Shown piece after piece: positions 31,043 to 40,510 of a DNA stretch of 64,000 nt. The stretch's first letter is position 1. Each line of letters starts with the position of its first letter. A program made the translations under genes and the position numbers. The stretch covers positions 33,106-97,105 of the forward strand of contig JABDPF010000034.1 of the NCBI GenBank assembly GCA_013042915.1, read 5' to 3'. Below the pieces are notes generated by a model. That model saw only the letters and a list, made by a program, of their open reading frames with translations. It did not search any database and was not told the DNA's origin. The stretch comes from Lysobacterales bacterium. Lineage in GTDB: Bacteria > Pseudomonadota > Gammaproteobacteria > Xanthomonadales > SZUA-36.

Positions 31043-31369
31043 ATGTCGGACAAACTTTACAAAATCGTGTTCCTGAACAGTGGAAAGGTCTACGAACTCT
31101 ACAGTGAAGGCGTAACCAGCAGCGGCCTTTGGGGGTTCATCGAAGTCTCGGGCCTGGTGTTCGAAAAAACCGATGGCCTGGTGGTCGATCCGACCGAGGA
31201 AAAAATGCGCCAGGAGTTCGAGCACGCCCGGGTGCTGCACCTGCCCATACAGAGCGTGCTGCGGGTTGAAGAAGTGGAACAGCGGGGGCAGTGCCTGATT
31301 CGCGATCGCAAGTCGGGAGAAAAAGTTACCCCGTTTCCGGTTTCCGGTCCGAGTCGCTCGTCGAGCTGA
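31043..31369 (+). CDS. DUF1820 family protein
   Basis: A small soluble protein of 108 residues. LYKIVFLNSGKVYELYSEGV, the GLWGFIEVSGLVF strand pair and the LHLPIQSVLRVEEV segment match the gammaproteobacterial DUF1820 family, which has no known function. The ATG follows the rhomboid stop by 4 nt. The last 44 nt, encoding a Ser/Pro-rich tail (PFPVSGPSRSSS), overlap the end of the convergent ctpA gene. Confidence 0.82.
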   Translation: MSDKLYKIVFLNSGKVYELYSEGVTSSGLWGFIEVSGLVFEKTDGLVVDPTEEKMRQEFEHARVLHLPIQSVLRVEEVEQRGQCLIRDRKSGEKVTPFPVSGPSRSSS

Positions 31370-32666
31370 CCTCGCCCGTATCGGTGTCGGTTTTGACGCC
31401 GATCAGTCCGGCCTCCTCCAGGATCGACAGGATTTCATCCACCGCGAAGTCTATTTTGTTCGCCGGTGAGACAACGCGCTCTCCGCCGGCAACCCCGGTG
31501 TCGACCAGGTGCCGCTCCAGGTCCGCTTCGCGCACCCGACCGTCTTGTGCTGTCACCGTCCCGCTGTTTACCTCGAGATCGGGAAGAATGCCCCGGGCCT
31601 GTATGGATCGGCCGGCCGGGGTGTAATAGCGTGCGGTGGTGAGCTTGATGCCGCCACCGTTGCGCAGCGGCAGGACCGACTGCACCGAGCCTTTGCCGAA
31701 CGTCCGCTCGCCCACGACCAGTCCACGCCCATGGTCCTGCAGAGCGCCGGCCAGCACCTCCGAGGCCGAGGCAGTGCCGCGGTCTACCAGCAGCACGACC
31801 GGCACGCCCGGAAGCCAATCGCCCGGCGTGGCGTCGAATGCCAGGGTCATCGCGTCGTTTCGCCCGCGAGTCGTGACGATGCGACCCTCTTCGAGAAACC
31901 CGTCCGCGATGTCGACGGCCGGCTGCAGCACGCCGCCCGGATTGTCGCGAAGATCAATGACGAGCCCACGCAACGGCGTGCCTTCCGCGTCGATGGAATC
32001 GAGCGCTTCGCGCAGATGCCGCGCGCTTTCGCTGTGGAACTGTGAGATCCGAAAGTGACCCCAGGAGCGGTCGAGCCATTCAAAGCTGAGAGTGGGAATG
32101 AGGATGTACTCGCGCATCAGCCGCAACTGGCGTTCCTCGCCTGCCGGATTGAGTACCGTTAACTTGATCTCGGTATTCGGCTCGCCATCCATGTCGTCGA
32201 TGGCATCGATCAGCAAGCGGCCTTTCACCGGCTTGTCGTCGATTCCGACGATGGTGTCTCCCGGGTTGATTCCAGCCTCGTCGGCTGGGCTGCCGTCGAT
32301 CACTGCATCCACCAGTATTCTGCCGTCCCAGGTGGTGAGGCTGACCCCGACTCCACTGTAGCGGCCCTTGGAGGCGTCTCCGAGGTCGTCATAGCGTTTG
32401 GGCGGCAGGTATTCCGAGTGGGGATCGAGTTCCGTGAGCATCCCGCGCATGGCTGCTTCCAGCAGCGTGTGGTCGTCCACCTCGTCCACATAGTTGCGCC
32501 GCGCCTGGTTGAACACGTCGGTAAAAGTGCGCAGATCGTCCAGCGTCAGTTGGGCTTTCGAGGTGGGGGTTTGGCCGGCTTCGGCTTGCGCCATGGCGAC
32601 CTCGGGCGTGGCCGATAGCAGGGCGGCGCAAAGTGCCAGCGCCGCAAGGCGTGTCAATAGGTTCAT
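31326..32666 (-). CDS. ctpA: carboxy-terminal processing protease (S41)
   Basis: Exported PDZ-containing serine protease of 446 residues. It has a signal peptide (LLTRLAALALCAALLSATPEVAMA), an N-terminal helical region, a PDZ domain (VGVSLTTWDGRILVDAVIDG, AGINPGDTIVGIDDKPV) and the S41 catalytic domain with GLVIDLRDNPGGVLQ, the Ser in RGTASASEVLAGAL and the Lys in GERTFGKGSVQ. The ATG at 32666 was chosen because it starts the signal peptide. It is downstream of envC and gpmI on the same strand (25-nt gap), a conserved association. It is likely involved in murein-hydrolase or periplasmic protein processing. Confidence 0.95.
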   Translation of the reverse strand: MNLLTRLAALALCAALLSATPEVAMAQAEAGQTPTSKAQLTLDDLRTFTDVFNQARRNYVDEVDDHTLLEAAMRGMLTELDPHSEYLPPKRYDDLGDASKGRYSGVGVSLTTWDGRILVDAVIDGSPADEAGINPGDTIVGIDDKPVKGRLLIDAIDDMDGEPNTEIKLTVLNPAGEERQLRLMREYILIPTLSFEWLDRSWGHFRISQFHSESARHLREALDSIDAEGTPLRGLVIDLRDNPGGVLQPAVDIADGFLEEGRIVTTRGRNDAMTLAFDATPGDWLPGVPVVLLVDRGTASASEVLAGALQDHGRGLVVGERTFGKGSVQSVLPLRNGGGIKLTTARYYTPAGRSIQARGILPDLEVNSGTVTAQDGRVREADLERHLVDTGVAGGERVVSPANKIDFAVDEILSILEEAGLIGVKTDTDTGEVSSTSDSDRKPETG

Positions 32667-32691
32667 GGCGCAGATTCTTTCCTGTCCGCGG

Positions 32692-33849
32692 CTATCTTGC
32701 AAGCCAGGCGGCCGGGTCCAGGGCCCGGCCCTCTCGTCGAATTTCAAAGTATGCACCCTGCGTACTGCCCGGATTGCTGCCCACGATACTGATCGGGTCG
32801 CCCTCCTGGACCCACTCCCCGGCCTCGCGCAGCAGGCTCTCATTGTGACCATACAGCGTCATGAAGCCCTCGCCGTGGTCGATGACCATCAGTAAACCGT
32901 AGCCGCGCAGCCAATCGGCGAACGCGACCCGGCCGTAGGCGACTGCCGACACCTCTGTGCCCGCTTCAGCGCCGATCAGCCAACCCTGCCAGGCAAGACC
33001 ACCGGTGCGTTTCTGCCCGAAGGCATGACGGACGGGTCCGGTAACGGGCATCGGCAGGCGGGATTTTTTTCCGGCCACGCCGGCGTGGCGTTCAAGATCC
33101 TCGGGGATGTCCGCCAGGGCATCCGCCAGACGATCAAGCAGGTCCTGGAGGTCGCGGCGATTGTTCTCCAGTTCCGCGAGGCGCGATTCGCTGCCCTGAA
33201 TGTCCCGTGCAATCTTTTCCAGTAACGCGTTTCGTTGACCGCGCTGAACGCCCAGCTCTTGCCGGATGGACTCCTGCTCGCCCTGCACCATGGCAATCCG
33301 GGCCAGCTCTTCGTCGATCGGCTGCTGCAGCTCCTCCAGGCCGGACAGCGCTTCTCGCAACCCCGTGATCTGCTGGACACGCGCCCGGTTGACATAGTCG
33401 TAATAGGCAAGCATGCGGCTGATGCGGGCGGGGTCGTCCTGGTTGAGCAGCAGGCGTGTCCGTGAATGTCCGCTCGATCGGTAGGCGGCGCGGACCTGTT
33501 CGGCCAGTTGCGCCAGGCGGTCATCCAGGCTCGTGAGGTAGGTCTCGCGCTGCTGCTCGAGCGATTTCAGCGCCTGTCGATGGCCGCTCTCCTGCCGAGC
33601 GAGGTCGGCGAGCCGGAAATTGACGTCCTGGATGGCGAGATCGACCTGCTTCAGCCGGGCCTGCTCGCCGCGCTGTTGTGAGCGGGAGGACTGCAAACCT
33701 TCTTGCTCGCTGGCGATGCGCTGCAGAACCTGCTGGAGCCGGGCTTCGGTGTGGGCGCGCTGGCCCGGTTCGCTTTCCTGCCCCGCGGCCGACAGGCTGA
33801 TGAGCAGGATGAGCAACGTGTTGGCGAGCCTCCTAGCCGGTATCACCAT
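32692..33849 (-). CDS. envC: murein hydrolase activator EnvC (degenerate LytM)
   Basis: Periplasmic activator of septal amidases, recruited by FtsEX. The 385 residues comprise a signal peptide, a long Gln/Arg/Glu-rich coiled coil (about residues 35-240) and a C-terminal LytM/M23 fold ([35 protein letters not shown]). The first zinc-ligand motif (HxxxD) is replaced by [10 protein letters not shown], so it should lack peptidase activity, as in E. coli EnvC. The start overlaps gpmI by 17 nt. Its partner ftsEX is at 10722-12382. Confidence 0.93.
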   Translation of the reverse strand: MVIPARRLANTLLILLISLSAAGQESEPGQRAHTEARLQQVLQRIASEQEGLQSSRSQQRGEQARLKQVDLAIQDVNFRLADLARQESGHRQALKSLEQQRETYLTSLDDRLAQLAEQVRAAYRSSGHSRTRLLLNQDDPARISRMLAYYDYVNRARVQQITGLREALSGLEELQQPIDEELARIAMVQGEQESIRQELGVQRGQRNALLEKIARDIQGSESRLAELENNRRDLQDLLDRLADALADIPEDLERHAGVAGKKSRLPMPVTGPVRHAFGQKRTGGLAWQGWLIGAEAGTEVSAVAYGRVAFADWLRGYGLLMVIDHGEGFMTLYGHNESLLREAGEWVQEGDPISIVGSNPGSTQGAYFEIRREGRALDPAAWLAR

Positions 33850-35380
33850 CGAGGTCCAGCAGCGATTTACCGGTCATTTCCGAGGGTTTTTCGAGGCCCA
33901 GCAGGGCCAGCATCGTGGGCGCGATGTCGCGAAGAGAACCGGTATCGATGAAGCGGGCCGGGCGGCCGTGGAAAACCAGGGGTACTGTAAAAGTCGTGTG
34001 CGCCGTGTGGTTCTGGCCGGTTTCGACGTCTTTCATCAGTTCGATGTTACCGTGATCGGCCGTGACCAGCATTTCTCCGCCGACAGCGTCCACGGCCTCC
34101 CGCACCCCTGATAGGCAATGGTCGACCGCCTCGACCGCCTCCAGGGCTGCTTCCCAGATGCCGGTATGCCCGACCATGTCGCCGTTCGCGATGTTGCAGA
34201 TGATGACGTCGAATGTCTTGCCGCGAATGGCGTCAACCAGTTTTTCCGTAACTTCGGGCGCGCTCATCTCGGGTTGGAGGTCGTACGTAGCCACCCGCGG
34301 GGAAGGGACGAGAATGCGCTCTTCTCCCGGGAACGGGTCTTCCTCGCCACCGTTGAAGAAAAACGTCACGTGGGCGTACTTCTCCGTCTCGGCGATGCGA
34401 AGCTGGCGGAGCCCGGCGTCGGCCAGTTCACTTGCCAGAAGATGGGTCAGGCTGTTCGGTGGGAAGGCCACCGACGCCGGCAAACCCTCCATGTATTCCG
34501 TCATGCAGACGTAATCGGCGAGCGCAATTTTTTCCCGCTCGAAGTCGTCGAAGGACTCGCTGACGAATGCCTTGCTTATCTCGCGGGCACGGTCGGCCCG
34601 AAAATTGATGAACAAGATCACGTCGCCGTCCGCCACGCGGCCGGCTTCACCGATCAGCGTGGGCGCCACGAACTCGTCGTTTTCTCCGCGCTCGTAGGCA
34701 GCTTCGAGCCCTGTCAGCGCGGTTTTGGCCCGCCGATCGGCGGCTCCGAGGGCGATGGCGCGGTACGCCTTCTCCACCCGGTCCCAGCGGTTATCCCGGT
34801 CCATTGCGTAATAGCGGCCGTTGAGCGTCCGGATGTGCGCGCCGGGCAAACCGTCCACCAGTTCCTGCATGCGCTCGATCGAGGCCTTTGCACTTCGGGG
34901 CGGAGTGTCGCGACCGTCGAGAAAGGCGTGAACCGCGATGGTCGTCGCGCCACGCTGGGCGGCCATCCGGACGGTCTCGAAGAACTGGTCTTCGTGGCTG
35001 TGGACCCCGCCGGGAGACAGCAAACCCATGATGTGCACCGTACCGCCCGTTTTCGAGGCGGCATCGATGGCGTCACACAGCGCCTGGTTTTCGCGAAAGC
35101 TGCCGTCTCTGATGGCTTCGGCAATGCGGGTGAAGTCCTGGTAGACGATTCGGCCGGCGCCGATATTCATGTGTCCCACTTCGGAATTGCCCATTTGCCC
35201 CCCGGGCAGGCCGACCGCTTCGCCGGAGGTCTGTATCAATACATGGGGGTCGCTCTCCCACATCTCGTCCCAGCACGGTGTATTTCCTGATCGTATGGCG
35301 TTGTATTCGGTCTCTTCGCGGTAACCCCAGCCGTCCAGGATCATCAGGACCAGTGGGGTGCGCATGGGTTTTGCTGACAT
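33833..35380 (-). CDS. gpmI: 2,3-bisphosphoglycerate-independent phosphoglycerate mutase
   Basis: Interconverts 3- and 2-phosphoglycerate in glycolysis using two Mn ions. The 515 residues belong to the alkaline-phosphatase superfamily: [19 protein letters not shown], the phospho-Ser in [38 protein letters not shown] and the C-terminal metal site [11 protein letters not shown] with NHTAHTT. The ATG at 35380 gives the normal start; MRTP five residues later is an alternative. It is first in the minus-strand gpmI-envC-ctpA run and divergent from yibN, as in E. coli. Confidence 0.96.
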   Translation of the reverse strand: MSAKPMRTPLVLMILDGWGYREETEYNAIRSGNTPCWDEMWESDPHVLIQTSGEAVGLPGGQMGNSEVGHMNIGAGRIVYQDFTRIAEAIRDGSFRENQALCDAIDAASKTGGTVHIMGLLSPGGVHSHEDQFFETVRMAAQRGATTIAVHAFLDGRDTPPRSAKASIERMQELVDGLPGAHIRTLNGRYYAMDRDNRWDRVEKAYRAIALGAADRRAKTALTGLEAAYERGENDEFVAPTLIGEAGRVADGDVILFINFRADRAREISKAFVSESFDDFEREKIALADYVCMTEYMEGLPASVAFPPNSLTHLLASELADAGLRQLRIAETEKYAHVTFFFNGGEEDPFPGEERILVPSPRVATYDLQPEMSAPEVTEKLVDAIRGKTFDVIICNIANGDMVGHTGIWEAALEAVEAVDHCLSGVREAVDAVGGEMLVTADHGNIELMKDVETGQNHTAHTTFTVPLVFHGRPARFIDTGSLRDIAPTMLALLGLEKPSEMTGKSLLDLDGDTG

Positions 35381-35543
35381 GTCGTTGCTCGTTGGTTTCG
35401 GGTTGATCGGCGCCTGTGCCTTGCATTTATGGGCGGCAGGCACCAGATGATCTGGGCCCGCGGTGAGGCTGGGCCCGTGGACATCAAGCCCATGGTCTTC
35501 GCCGCGGCGGATCGCTATTATTCCATAAAACAGAGATCAAACA

Positions 35544-35972
35544 ATGGAACGATATCTCGAATTCGCCTCGAACCATCCATTGCTCATCGTCGGGTTCCTC
35601 GCCGTGCTTTTGGTGCTGATCTGGACCGAGCTTCGCCGTCAATTGGGCGGAGTACAGGAACTTACACCCGCGCAGGCCGTGCCCTGGATCAACGACGACG
35701 ACGCCGTCATCGTGGACATCTCGCCGGTGGCGGACTTCAACAAGGGCCACATCGTGAGTGCGCTGAATATCCAGCCCTCGCGCCTGGCCAAGCCGGACAC
35801 GGAGATCGAAAAGCTTAGAGACAAGAAGCTGCTCGTGGTATGCCGCACCGGTCCAACCGCCACGAGCGCGGCTGCTACGCTCAGAAAAATGGGCGCCGAA
35901 CAGGTGGCGGTGTTGAAAGGCGGCATGGTGGCATGGCGCAACGACCAGTTCCCCGTGACAACCAAAAAATGA
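35544..35972 (+). CDS. yibN: membrane-anchored rhodanese-like protein (YibN)
   Basis: A protein of 142 residues with an N-terminal membrane span (HPLLIVGFLAVLLVLIW) and a rhodanese domain ending in the catalytic Cys loop VVCRTGPTATSAA, followed by GGMVAWRNDQFPV. It is divergent from gpmI and upstream of secB-gpsA, which is the E. coli order except that the glutaredoxin gene grxC, usually between yibN and secB, is absent. A small CUUC-loop hairpin (35990-36005) lies in the 56-nt gap to secB. Confidence 0.92.
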   Translation: MERYLEFASNHPLLIVGFLAVLLVLIWTELRRQLGGVQELTPAQAVPWINDDDAVIVDISPVADFNKGHIVSALNIQPSRLAKPDTEIEKLRDKKLLVVCRTGPTATSAAATLRKMGAEQVAVLKGGMVAWRNDQFPVTTKK

Positions 35973-36028
35973 GATAATTTCCGTTTTATCGCTCCCTTCG
36001 GGGCGTATTCACTCAAGAGAATCAAACC

Positions 36029-36559
36029 ATGACTGAAGAACAAAATCAGGGCCAAGCGGCCGCCCAGGCAGACGGTGCAGAGCAGCAGCTGGCGCTGCAG
36101 AAGATCTACACCAAGGACGTTTCCTTCGAAATACCCAACGCACCCAATGTTTTCGCGGAACAGGGGCAGGCAGAAGTCAAGCTGAACCTCGGGCAGCGTG
36201 TCGAAGACCTTGGAGACGACCTGGCTGAAATCGTGCTGACCGTCACCGTAACGGCGACGATCGGTGAAAAGACAGCGTACCTCGCCGAAGTAGCCCAGGC
36301 CGGTGTTTTCCTGGTCAAAGGCTTCAACGACCAGCAGAAGCATGCCATCGTGAACACGTTCTGCCCCAACACGCTGTTCCCGTACGCGCGCACCTCTATC
36401 ACCAGCCTCGTGGCCGACGGCGGTTTTCCGCCGCTCACCCTGCAGCCGATGAATTTCGATCAACTGTATGCCCAGCGAATGCAGCAGATGGCCGCTGAGC
36501 AGGCGCAGGCCAACGGCGGAGACGAGACCGTCCCGGCCGAATTCTCCAAAGACGACTGA
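36029..36559 (+). CDS. secB: protein-export chaperone SecB
   Basis: Tetrameric chaperone delivering unfolded precursors to SecA. The 176 residues show LALQKIYTKDVSFEIPNAPNV, the AEVAQAGVFLVKGF segment and FCPNTLFPYARTSITSLVADGGFPPLTLQPMNF, the near-invariant SecB core. The N-terminus is Gln/Ala-rich and the C-terminal tail is acidic. gpsA follows by 3 nt, so the two are coupled. Confidence 0.97.
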   Translation: MTEEQNQGQAAAQADGAEQQLALQKIYTKDVSFEIPNAPNVFAEQGQAEVKLNLGQRVEDLGDDLAEIVLTVTVTATIGEKTAYLAEVAQAGVFLVKGFNDQQKHAIVNTFCPNTLFPYARTSITSLVADGGFPPLTLQPMNFDQLYAQRMQQMAAEQAQANGGDETVPAEFSKDD

Positions 36560-36562
36560 TCC

Positions 36563-37594
36563 ATGGCCTCGGGCCAACAGACCCCGCGGAAAAAAGGACT
36601 TTTTTTTGCCGTGCTCGGCGCGGGGTCCTGGGGCACCGCGCTGGCGATGCAGCTGGTTCGAACGGGCTGTGGCGTCGTCTTGTGGGATTGGGACGAAGAA
36701 CACATAACGGGGATAGGCGAAGCGCGCTGTAACGAACGCCATTTGCCGGCTTACCCGCTTCCCGACGACATGCTGATCGAACCCGATCTCGAGCGGGCGG
36801 TTCGCGCTGCCGATGAAATTTTGATTGTCGTGCCGTCGCATGCCTTTGCGGGCTTGCTCGCGCAAATACGGCCCTGGTTGAAGGAGGCGCAGGGAATCTC
36901 CTGGGCCTGCAAGGGCCTGGAACCCGGCACCGGTCGTTTCCTGCACGAACCGGCCGAAGCGCTGTTCGGAAACGAACGCCCCCTCGCCGTGGTGACCGGC
37001 CCGTCGTTTGCCAAGGAAGTGGCGGCCAATTTACCGACGGCCGTTACCGTAGCCGGGGCCGACCACAACTACTGCGAACGGATCGCGCGGGCACTGCACG
37101 GCGATAATTTCCGCGCCTATACCAGCGATGACATCGTTGGCGCCGAACTGGGTGGTTCGGTCAAAAACGTACTTGCCGTGGCTACCGGCATGGCGGATGG
37201 CATGGGTTTGGGCGACAACGCACGGGCCGCGCTGATCACGCGCGGCCTGGCCGAAATGATGCGCCTGGGCCGCACGCTGGGTGCGCGGGAGCGAACGCTC
37301 ACCGGCCTGGCCGGCATGGGCGACCTCGTGCTGACATGCACTGGCGATCTCTCGCGGAATCGTCAGCTTGGCCTGGCGCTCGGTCGTGGCAAGTCAGTGG
37401 ACGAAGCGGTGGCGGAGATCGGACAGGTGGTCGAGGGTGTGAAGACCTCGATGGAGATCTGGCGCCTGGCCGGCCGGCTGGGTGTCGACATGCCGATCAG
37501 CGAACAGGTGTTCGGCATCATCCACGAAGGACGCGATCCCCGGGTCAGCCTGAGAGAGTTGCTCAGCCGGCAACCGAAACGGGAAACGGCCTGA
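36563..37594 (+). CDS. gpsA: glycerol-3-phosphate dehydrogenase [NAD(P)+]
   Basis: Makes sn-glycerol 3-phosphate from dihydroxyacetone phosphate for phospholipids. The 343 residues show the dinucleotide motif FAVLGAGSWGTALAMQL, VVTGPSFAKEVA, the catalytic Lys in ELGGSVKNVLAVATGMADG and the substrate-binding GLAGMGDLVLTCTGDLSRNR. The ATG follows secB by 3 nt. The first ten residues (MASGQQTPRK) are an extra hydrophilic tail. trmL is convergent 4 nt after the stop, with no visible terminator. Confidence 0.96.
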   Translation: MASGQQTPRKKGLFFAVLGAGSWGTALAMQLVRTGCGVVLWDWDEEHITGIGEARCNERHLPAYPLPDDMLIEPDLERAVRAADEILIVVPSHAFAGLLAQIRPWLKEAQGISWACKGLEPGTGRFLHEPAEALFGNERPLAVVTGPSFAKEVAANLPTAVTVAGADHNYCERIARALHGDNFRAYTSDDIVGAELGGSVKNVLAVATGMADGMGLGDNARAALITRGLAEMMRLGRTLGARERTLTGLAGMGDLVLTCTGDLSRNRQLGLALGRGKSVDEAVAEIGQVVEGVKTSMEIWRLAGRLGVDMPISEQVFGIIHEGRDPRVSLRELLSRQPKRETA

Positions 37595-37598
37595 CGCT

Positions 37599-38060
37599 CT
37601 AAGAAAGCCCGGTGAACTCGAGTTGCCTCAACGCCTCGTAGAGGCCGATCGCGACGCTGTTCGACAGGTTGAGACTTCGGCTGGTTCGTTTCATGGGCAG
37701 TCGCAATACGCGCGGTCCGAGCATGGACAAAATCTCTCCGGGAAGTCCACGGGTTTCGGGCCCGAACAGCAAGCCATCGTCTTTTCGAAAATCGGCTTCG
37801 GTGTGTTGATGACGGCCGTGCGTTGAAAACCCCCAAAGCCTCATTTCCCTATTTTGTTCTAACCAGTCCGACCAATCACGGTACAGGCTGACTTCTGTCA
37901 GCTCGGCGTAGTCCAGACCCGCCCGCCTGAGGCGCGCATCGTCGAGTACGAACCCCATCGGTCCGACCAGGTGCAGACGGGTCCCGGTGTTCGCGCACAG
38001 GCGGATGATATTTCCGGTGTTCGGCGGAATTTCCGGTTGGTAGAGCACGACGTTGAGCAC
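37599..38060 (-). CDS. trmL: tRNA (cytidine/uridine-34-2'-O)-methyltransferase
   Basis: SPOUT methyltransferase for the wobble base of tRNA-Leu isoacceptors. The 153 residues start with VLNVVLYQPEIPPNTGNIIR, the diagnostic TrmL N-terminus. They contain LVGPMGFVLDDARLRRAGLDY, LLFGPETRGLP and the knot motif PMKRTSRSLNLSNSVAIGLYE. I place the start at GTG 38060, with AGGAGA upstream; the frame is open for 58 more codons, but these are AT-rich intergenic sequence. E. coli TrmL (157 aa) starts at the equivalent residue and lies in the same yibN-secB-gpsA neighbourhood. Confidence 0.93.
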   Translation of the reverse strand: MLNVVLYQPEIPPNTGNIIRLCANTGTRLHLVGPMGFVLDDARLRRAGLDYAELTEVSLYRDWSDWLEQNREMRLWGFSTHGRHQHTEADFRKDDGLLFGPETRGLPGEILSMLGPRVLRLPMKRTSRSLNLSNSVAIGLYEALRQLEFTGLS

Positions 38061-38234
38061 GGCTTGTGAATCTCCTGGCTGCAAATGCGATGAAACGAAA
38101 ACGTTATGATACGCGGGTTTGGGGGTTCCGCCGTTGACCGCCGATCTTCGGAATTGGCGTTCATATCGTGTAACTAATTGATTGTAATAGTTAAATAGAA
38201 ATTTCGCCTGAATCGGAACGCCAGCGATGGACAT

Positions 38235-38263
38235 TTGACAGTGAGATTTTCAGCGCGTATCTT
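38235..38263 (+). promoter_or_regulatory. sigma-70 promoter of nrdJa
   Basis: A perfect -35 TTGACA (38235-38240), 17-nt spacer and -10 TATCTT (38258-38263) lie about 100 nt before the nrdJa ATG. The predicted transcript start is close to 38270, directly at the first NrdR-type box. The 302-nt region between trmL and nrdJa (38061-38362) is AT-rich and otherwise empty. Confidence 0.7.
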
Positions 38264-38275
38264 TCGCTTTTAGCG

Positions 38276-38323
38276 GCACAACATCTTGTGCCCATAAAAA
38301 AAATAACGCACAATAACTTGTGC
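38276..38323 (+). promoter_or_regulatory. tandem NrdR boxes upstream of nrdJa
   Basis: Two imperfect palindromes, GCACAACATCTTGTGC (38276-38291) and GCACAATAACTTGTGC (38308-38323), share the form GCACAAYAWCTTGTGC and are exactly 32 bp apart, about three helical turns. Sequence, pairing and spacing match the operators of NrdR, the zinc/ATP-cone repressor of bacterial ribonucleotide reductase genes. They sit just downstream of the promoter, so binding would block initiation or early elongation. nrdR itself is not in the window. Confidence 0.85.
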
Positions 38324-38362
38324 CCATAATCAATAAAACCAATCAATTACACGGAATTATTA

Positions 38363-40510
38363 ATGAGTAGCGTGCAGGTTGAGTCCATTAGCACTGATTC
38401 TAAAGAAATCGAGATGCAGGAAGCATCCCTAGATATTTGGGACAAAAAGTACCGTCTTAAGGCCAAAAACGGTGAAGTAATCGACGAAACCATCGACGAT
38501 ACCTTCAAGCGCGTTGCCCGCGCCATCGCCGATGTCGAGCAAGACAAGGAAAACAGGCAAAAGTGGTACCGCTCGTTTCTCTGGGCCCTGCGCCGCGGCG
38601 CGATCCCGGCCGGTCGCATCACATCCAACGCGGGCGCGCGCGAGCACAAACCCGCGACTTCGACCATTAACTGCACCGTGTCCGGCACCATCAAGGACTC
38701 CATGGACGGCATCCTCGACAAAGTGCATGAAGCCGGTCTCACGCTGAAAGCAGGCTGCGGCATCGGCTACGAATTTTCTACCCTGCGACCCAAAGGCGCG
38801 TACGTTTCCGGCGCGGGCGCCTACACATCCGGTCCGCTGAGTTTCATGGACATCTACGACAAGATGTGTTTCACGGTCTCGTCCGCCGGTGGCCGCCGGG
38901 GTGCGCAGATGGCGACCTTCGATATCGGTCATCCGGACGCCATGGATTTCATTCGCGCCAAGCGCGAGGACGGCCGCTTGCGCCAGTTCAATTGCTCGCT
39001 GCTGATCACCGACGAGTTCATGGATGCGGTGAAATACAACCTGGACTGGCCGCTGGCGTTCCCGATCGCCGAACACGAAGCCGACTCCATTGACTTGAGC
39101 GACGTCAACGAAGTGGTCTGGCGGGAGTGGCCGGCGACCGAGGGCTATATCGTTCGCGACGACGGCCTCGTCGCGTGCCGGGTCTACAAGGCCATCCCGG
39201 CCAAGCGGATGTGGGACATGATCATGTCCTCGACGTACGACTTCGCCGAGCCCGGGTTCATCATGATCGATCGTATCAACGAGATGAACAACAACTGGTT
39301 CTGCGAAAACATCCGTGCGACCAACCCCTGCGGCGAACAACCGTTACCGCCATACGGCGCTTGCCTGCTCGGCTCGGTCAACCTGACCCGCTTCGTGGAG
39401 AAGCCGTTTACCCGTGAAGCGCAATTCAACTGGGACGAATACCGCAAAGTGGTGCAGGTGTTCACGCGCATGCTCGACAACGTGGTGGACATCAACGGCC
39501 TGCCATTGGGGCAGCAGCGCGACGAGATCGAGCGCAAGCGGCGTCACGGAATGGGGTTCCTCGGGCTCGGCTCGACCCTAACGATGATGGGTTTGAAGTA
39601 CGGACAGCCCGAATCGCTGGAATTCACCGAGCGCGTCGCGCGCGAAATGGCGATTGCCGGTTGGCAGGAAGCACTGGACCTGACGCGCGAGAAGGGCCCG
39701 GCCCCGATCATGGAGGAGACTTTCGAGGTCACCGGGGACATGCTGCGCCACCGCCCGGAAATGCAGGCGGATGGCTACAAGGTGGGCGATAGTATCGAAG
39801 GCAGGGTGTTGCTGGCGCGCTACAGCCGCTACATGCAGCAACTGGCCGAGTACGAGCCGGAACTCGTGGAAGAATTGGCGCAGGAGGGGGGGCGGTTCAC
39901 TCACCACACCTCGATCGCGCCGACCGGTACGATCTCGCTGTCGCTGGCCAACAACGTGTCCAACGGCATCGAGCCCAGCTTCGCCCACCATTACAGCCGT
40001 AACGTGATCCGCGAGGGGCGCAAGACCAAGGAAAAAGTCGAAGTGTTCAGTTATGAACTGCTGGCCTATCGAACCTTGGTCAATCCCAACGCGATGCCGT
40101 ACGCCGAGGAGCCGGCGGCTAAGCTGCCCGATTACTTCATCACGGCCGAGGACATCTCGCCGACCGAGCACGTCGATATCCAGGCGGCGGCGCAAAAGTG
40201 GATTGATTCCTCGATCTCGAAAACCGCCAACGTGCCGACAGACTTTCCGTATGAGGATTTCAAAGACATCTATACCTACGCGCACAGCAAGAGCCTGAAG
40301 GGTTGCACGACGTTTCGCTTCAACCCGGAGGCATTCCAGGGCGTGTTGGTGAAAGAAAAAGACCTCGAGAATACCAAGTACCGTTTCGTCCTAGACGACG
40401 GCGAGGTAGTCGAGGTTGCCGGCAACGAGGAAGTCGACTACGACGGTGAAACCCACACCGCGGCCAACCTGTTCGACGCCCTCAAAGAGGGGTATTACGG
40501 CAAGTTCTGA
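38363..40510 (+). CDS. nrdJa: class II (B12-dependent) ribonucleotide reductase, large part NrdJa
   Basis: Adenosylcobalamin-dependent reduction of ribonucleotides. The 715 residues carry the ten-stranded barrel with the redox Cys in STINCTVSGTIKDSM, the radical site NPCGEQPLPPYGACLLGSVNL (Asn, Cys, Glu, and the second redox Cys) and HTSIAPTGTISLSLANNVSNGIEP. The sequence ends in KEGYYGKF, without the C-terminal Cys-rich tail, which is encoded separately by nrdJb. This split is the same as in Pseudomonas aeruginosa NrdJa/NrdJb. There is no ATP-cone at the N-terminus. Confidence 0.94.
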   Translation: MSSVQVESISTDSKEIEMQEASLDIWDKKYRLKAKNGEVIDETIDDTFKRVARAIADVEQDKENRQKWYRSFLWALRRGAIPAGRITSNAGAREHKPATSTINCTVSGTIKDSMDGILDKVHEAGLTLKAGCGIGYEFSTLRPKGAYVSGAGAYTSGPLSFMDIYDKMCFTVSSAGGRRGAQMATFDIGHPDAMDFIRAKREDGRLRQFNCSLLITDEFMDAVKYNLDWPLAFPIAEHEADSIDLSDVNEVVWREWPATEGYIVRDDGLVACRVYKAIPAKRMWDMIMSSTYDFAEPGFIMIDRINEMNNNWFCENIRATNPCGEQPLPPYGACLLGSVNLTRFVEKPFTREAQFNWDEYRKVVQVFTRMLDNVVDINGLPLGQQRDEIERKRRHGMGFLGLGSTLTMMGLKYGQPESLEFTERVAREMAIAGWQEALDLTREKGPAPIMEETFEVTGDMLRHRPEMQADGYKVGDSIEGRVLLARYSRYMQQLAEYEPELVEELAQEGGRFTHHTSIAPTGTISLSLANNVSNGIEPSFAHHYSRNVIREGRKTKEKVEVFSYELLAYRTLVNPNAMPYAEEPAAKLPDYFITAEDISPTEHVDIQAAAQKWIDSSISKTANVPTDFPYEDFKDIYTYAHSKSLKGCTTFRFNPEAFQGVLVKEKDLENTKYRFVLDDGEVVEVAGNEEVDYDGETHTAANLFDALKEGYYGKF

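Noticed and set aside
32692..33849. Active M23 metallopeptidase
   Set aside because: The first zinc-binding motif is missing, and the coiled coil plus FtsEX in the same genome point to EnvC, an activator rather than an enzyme.
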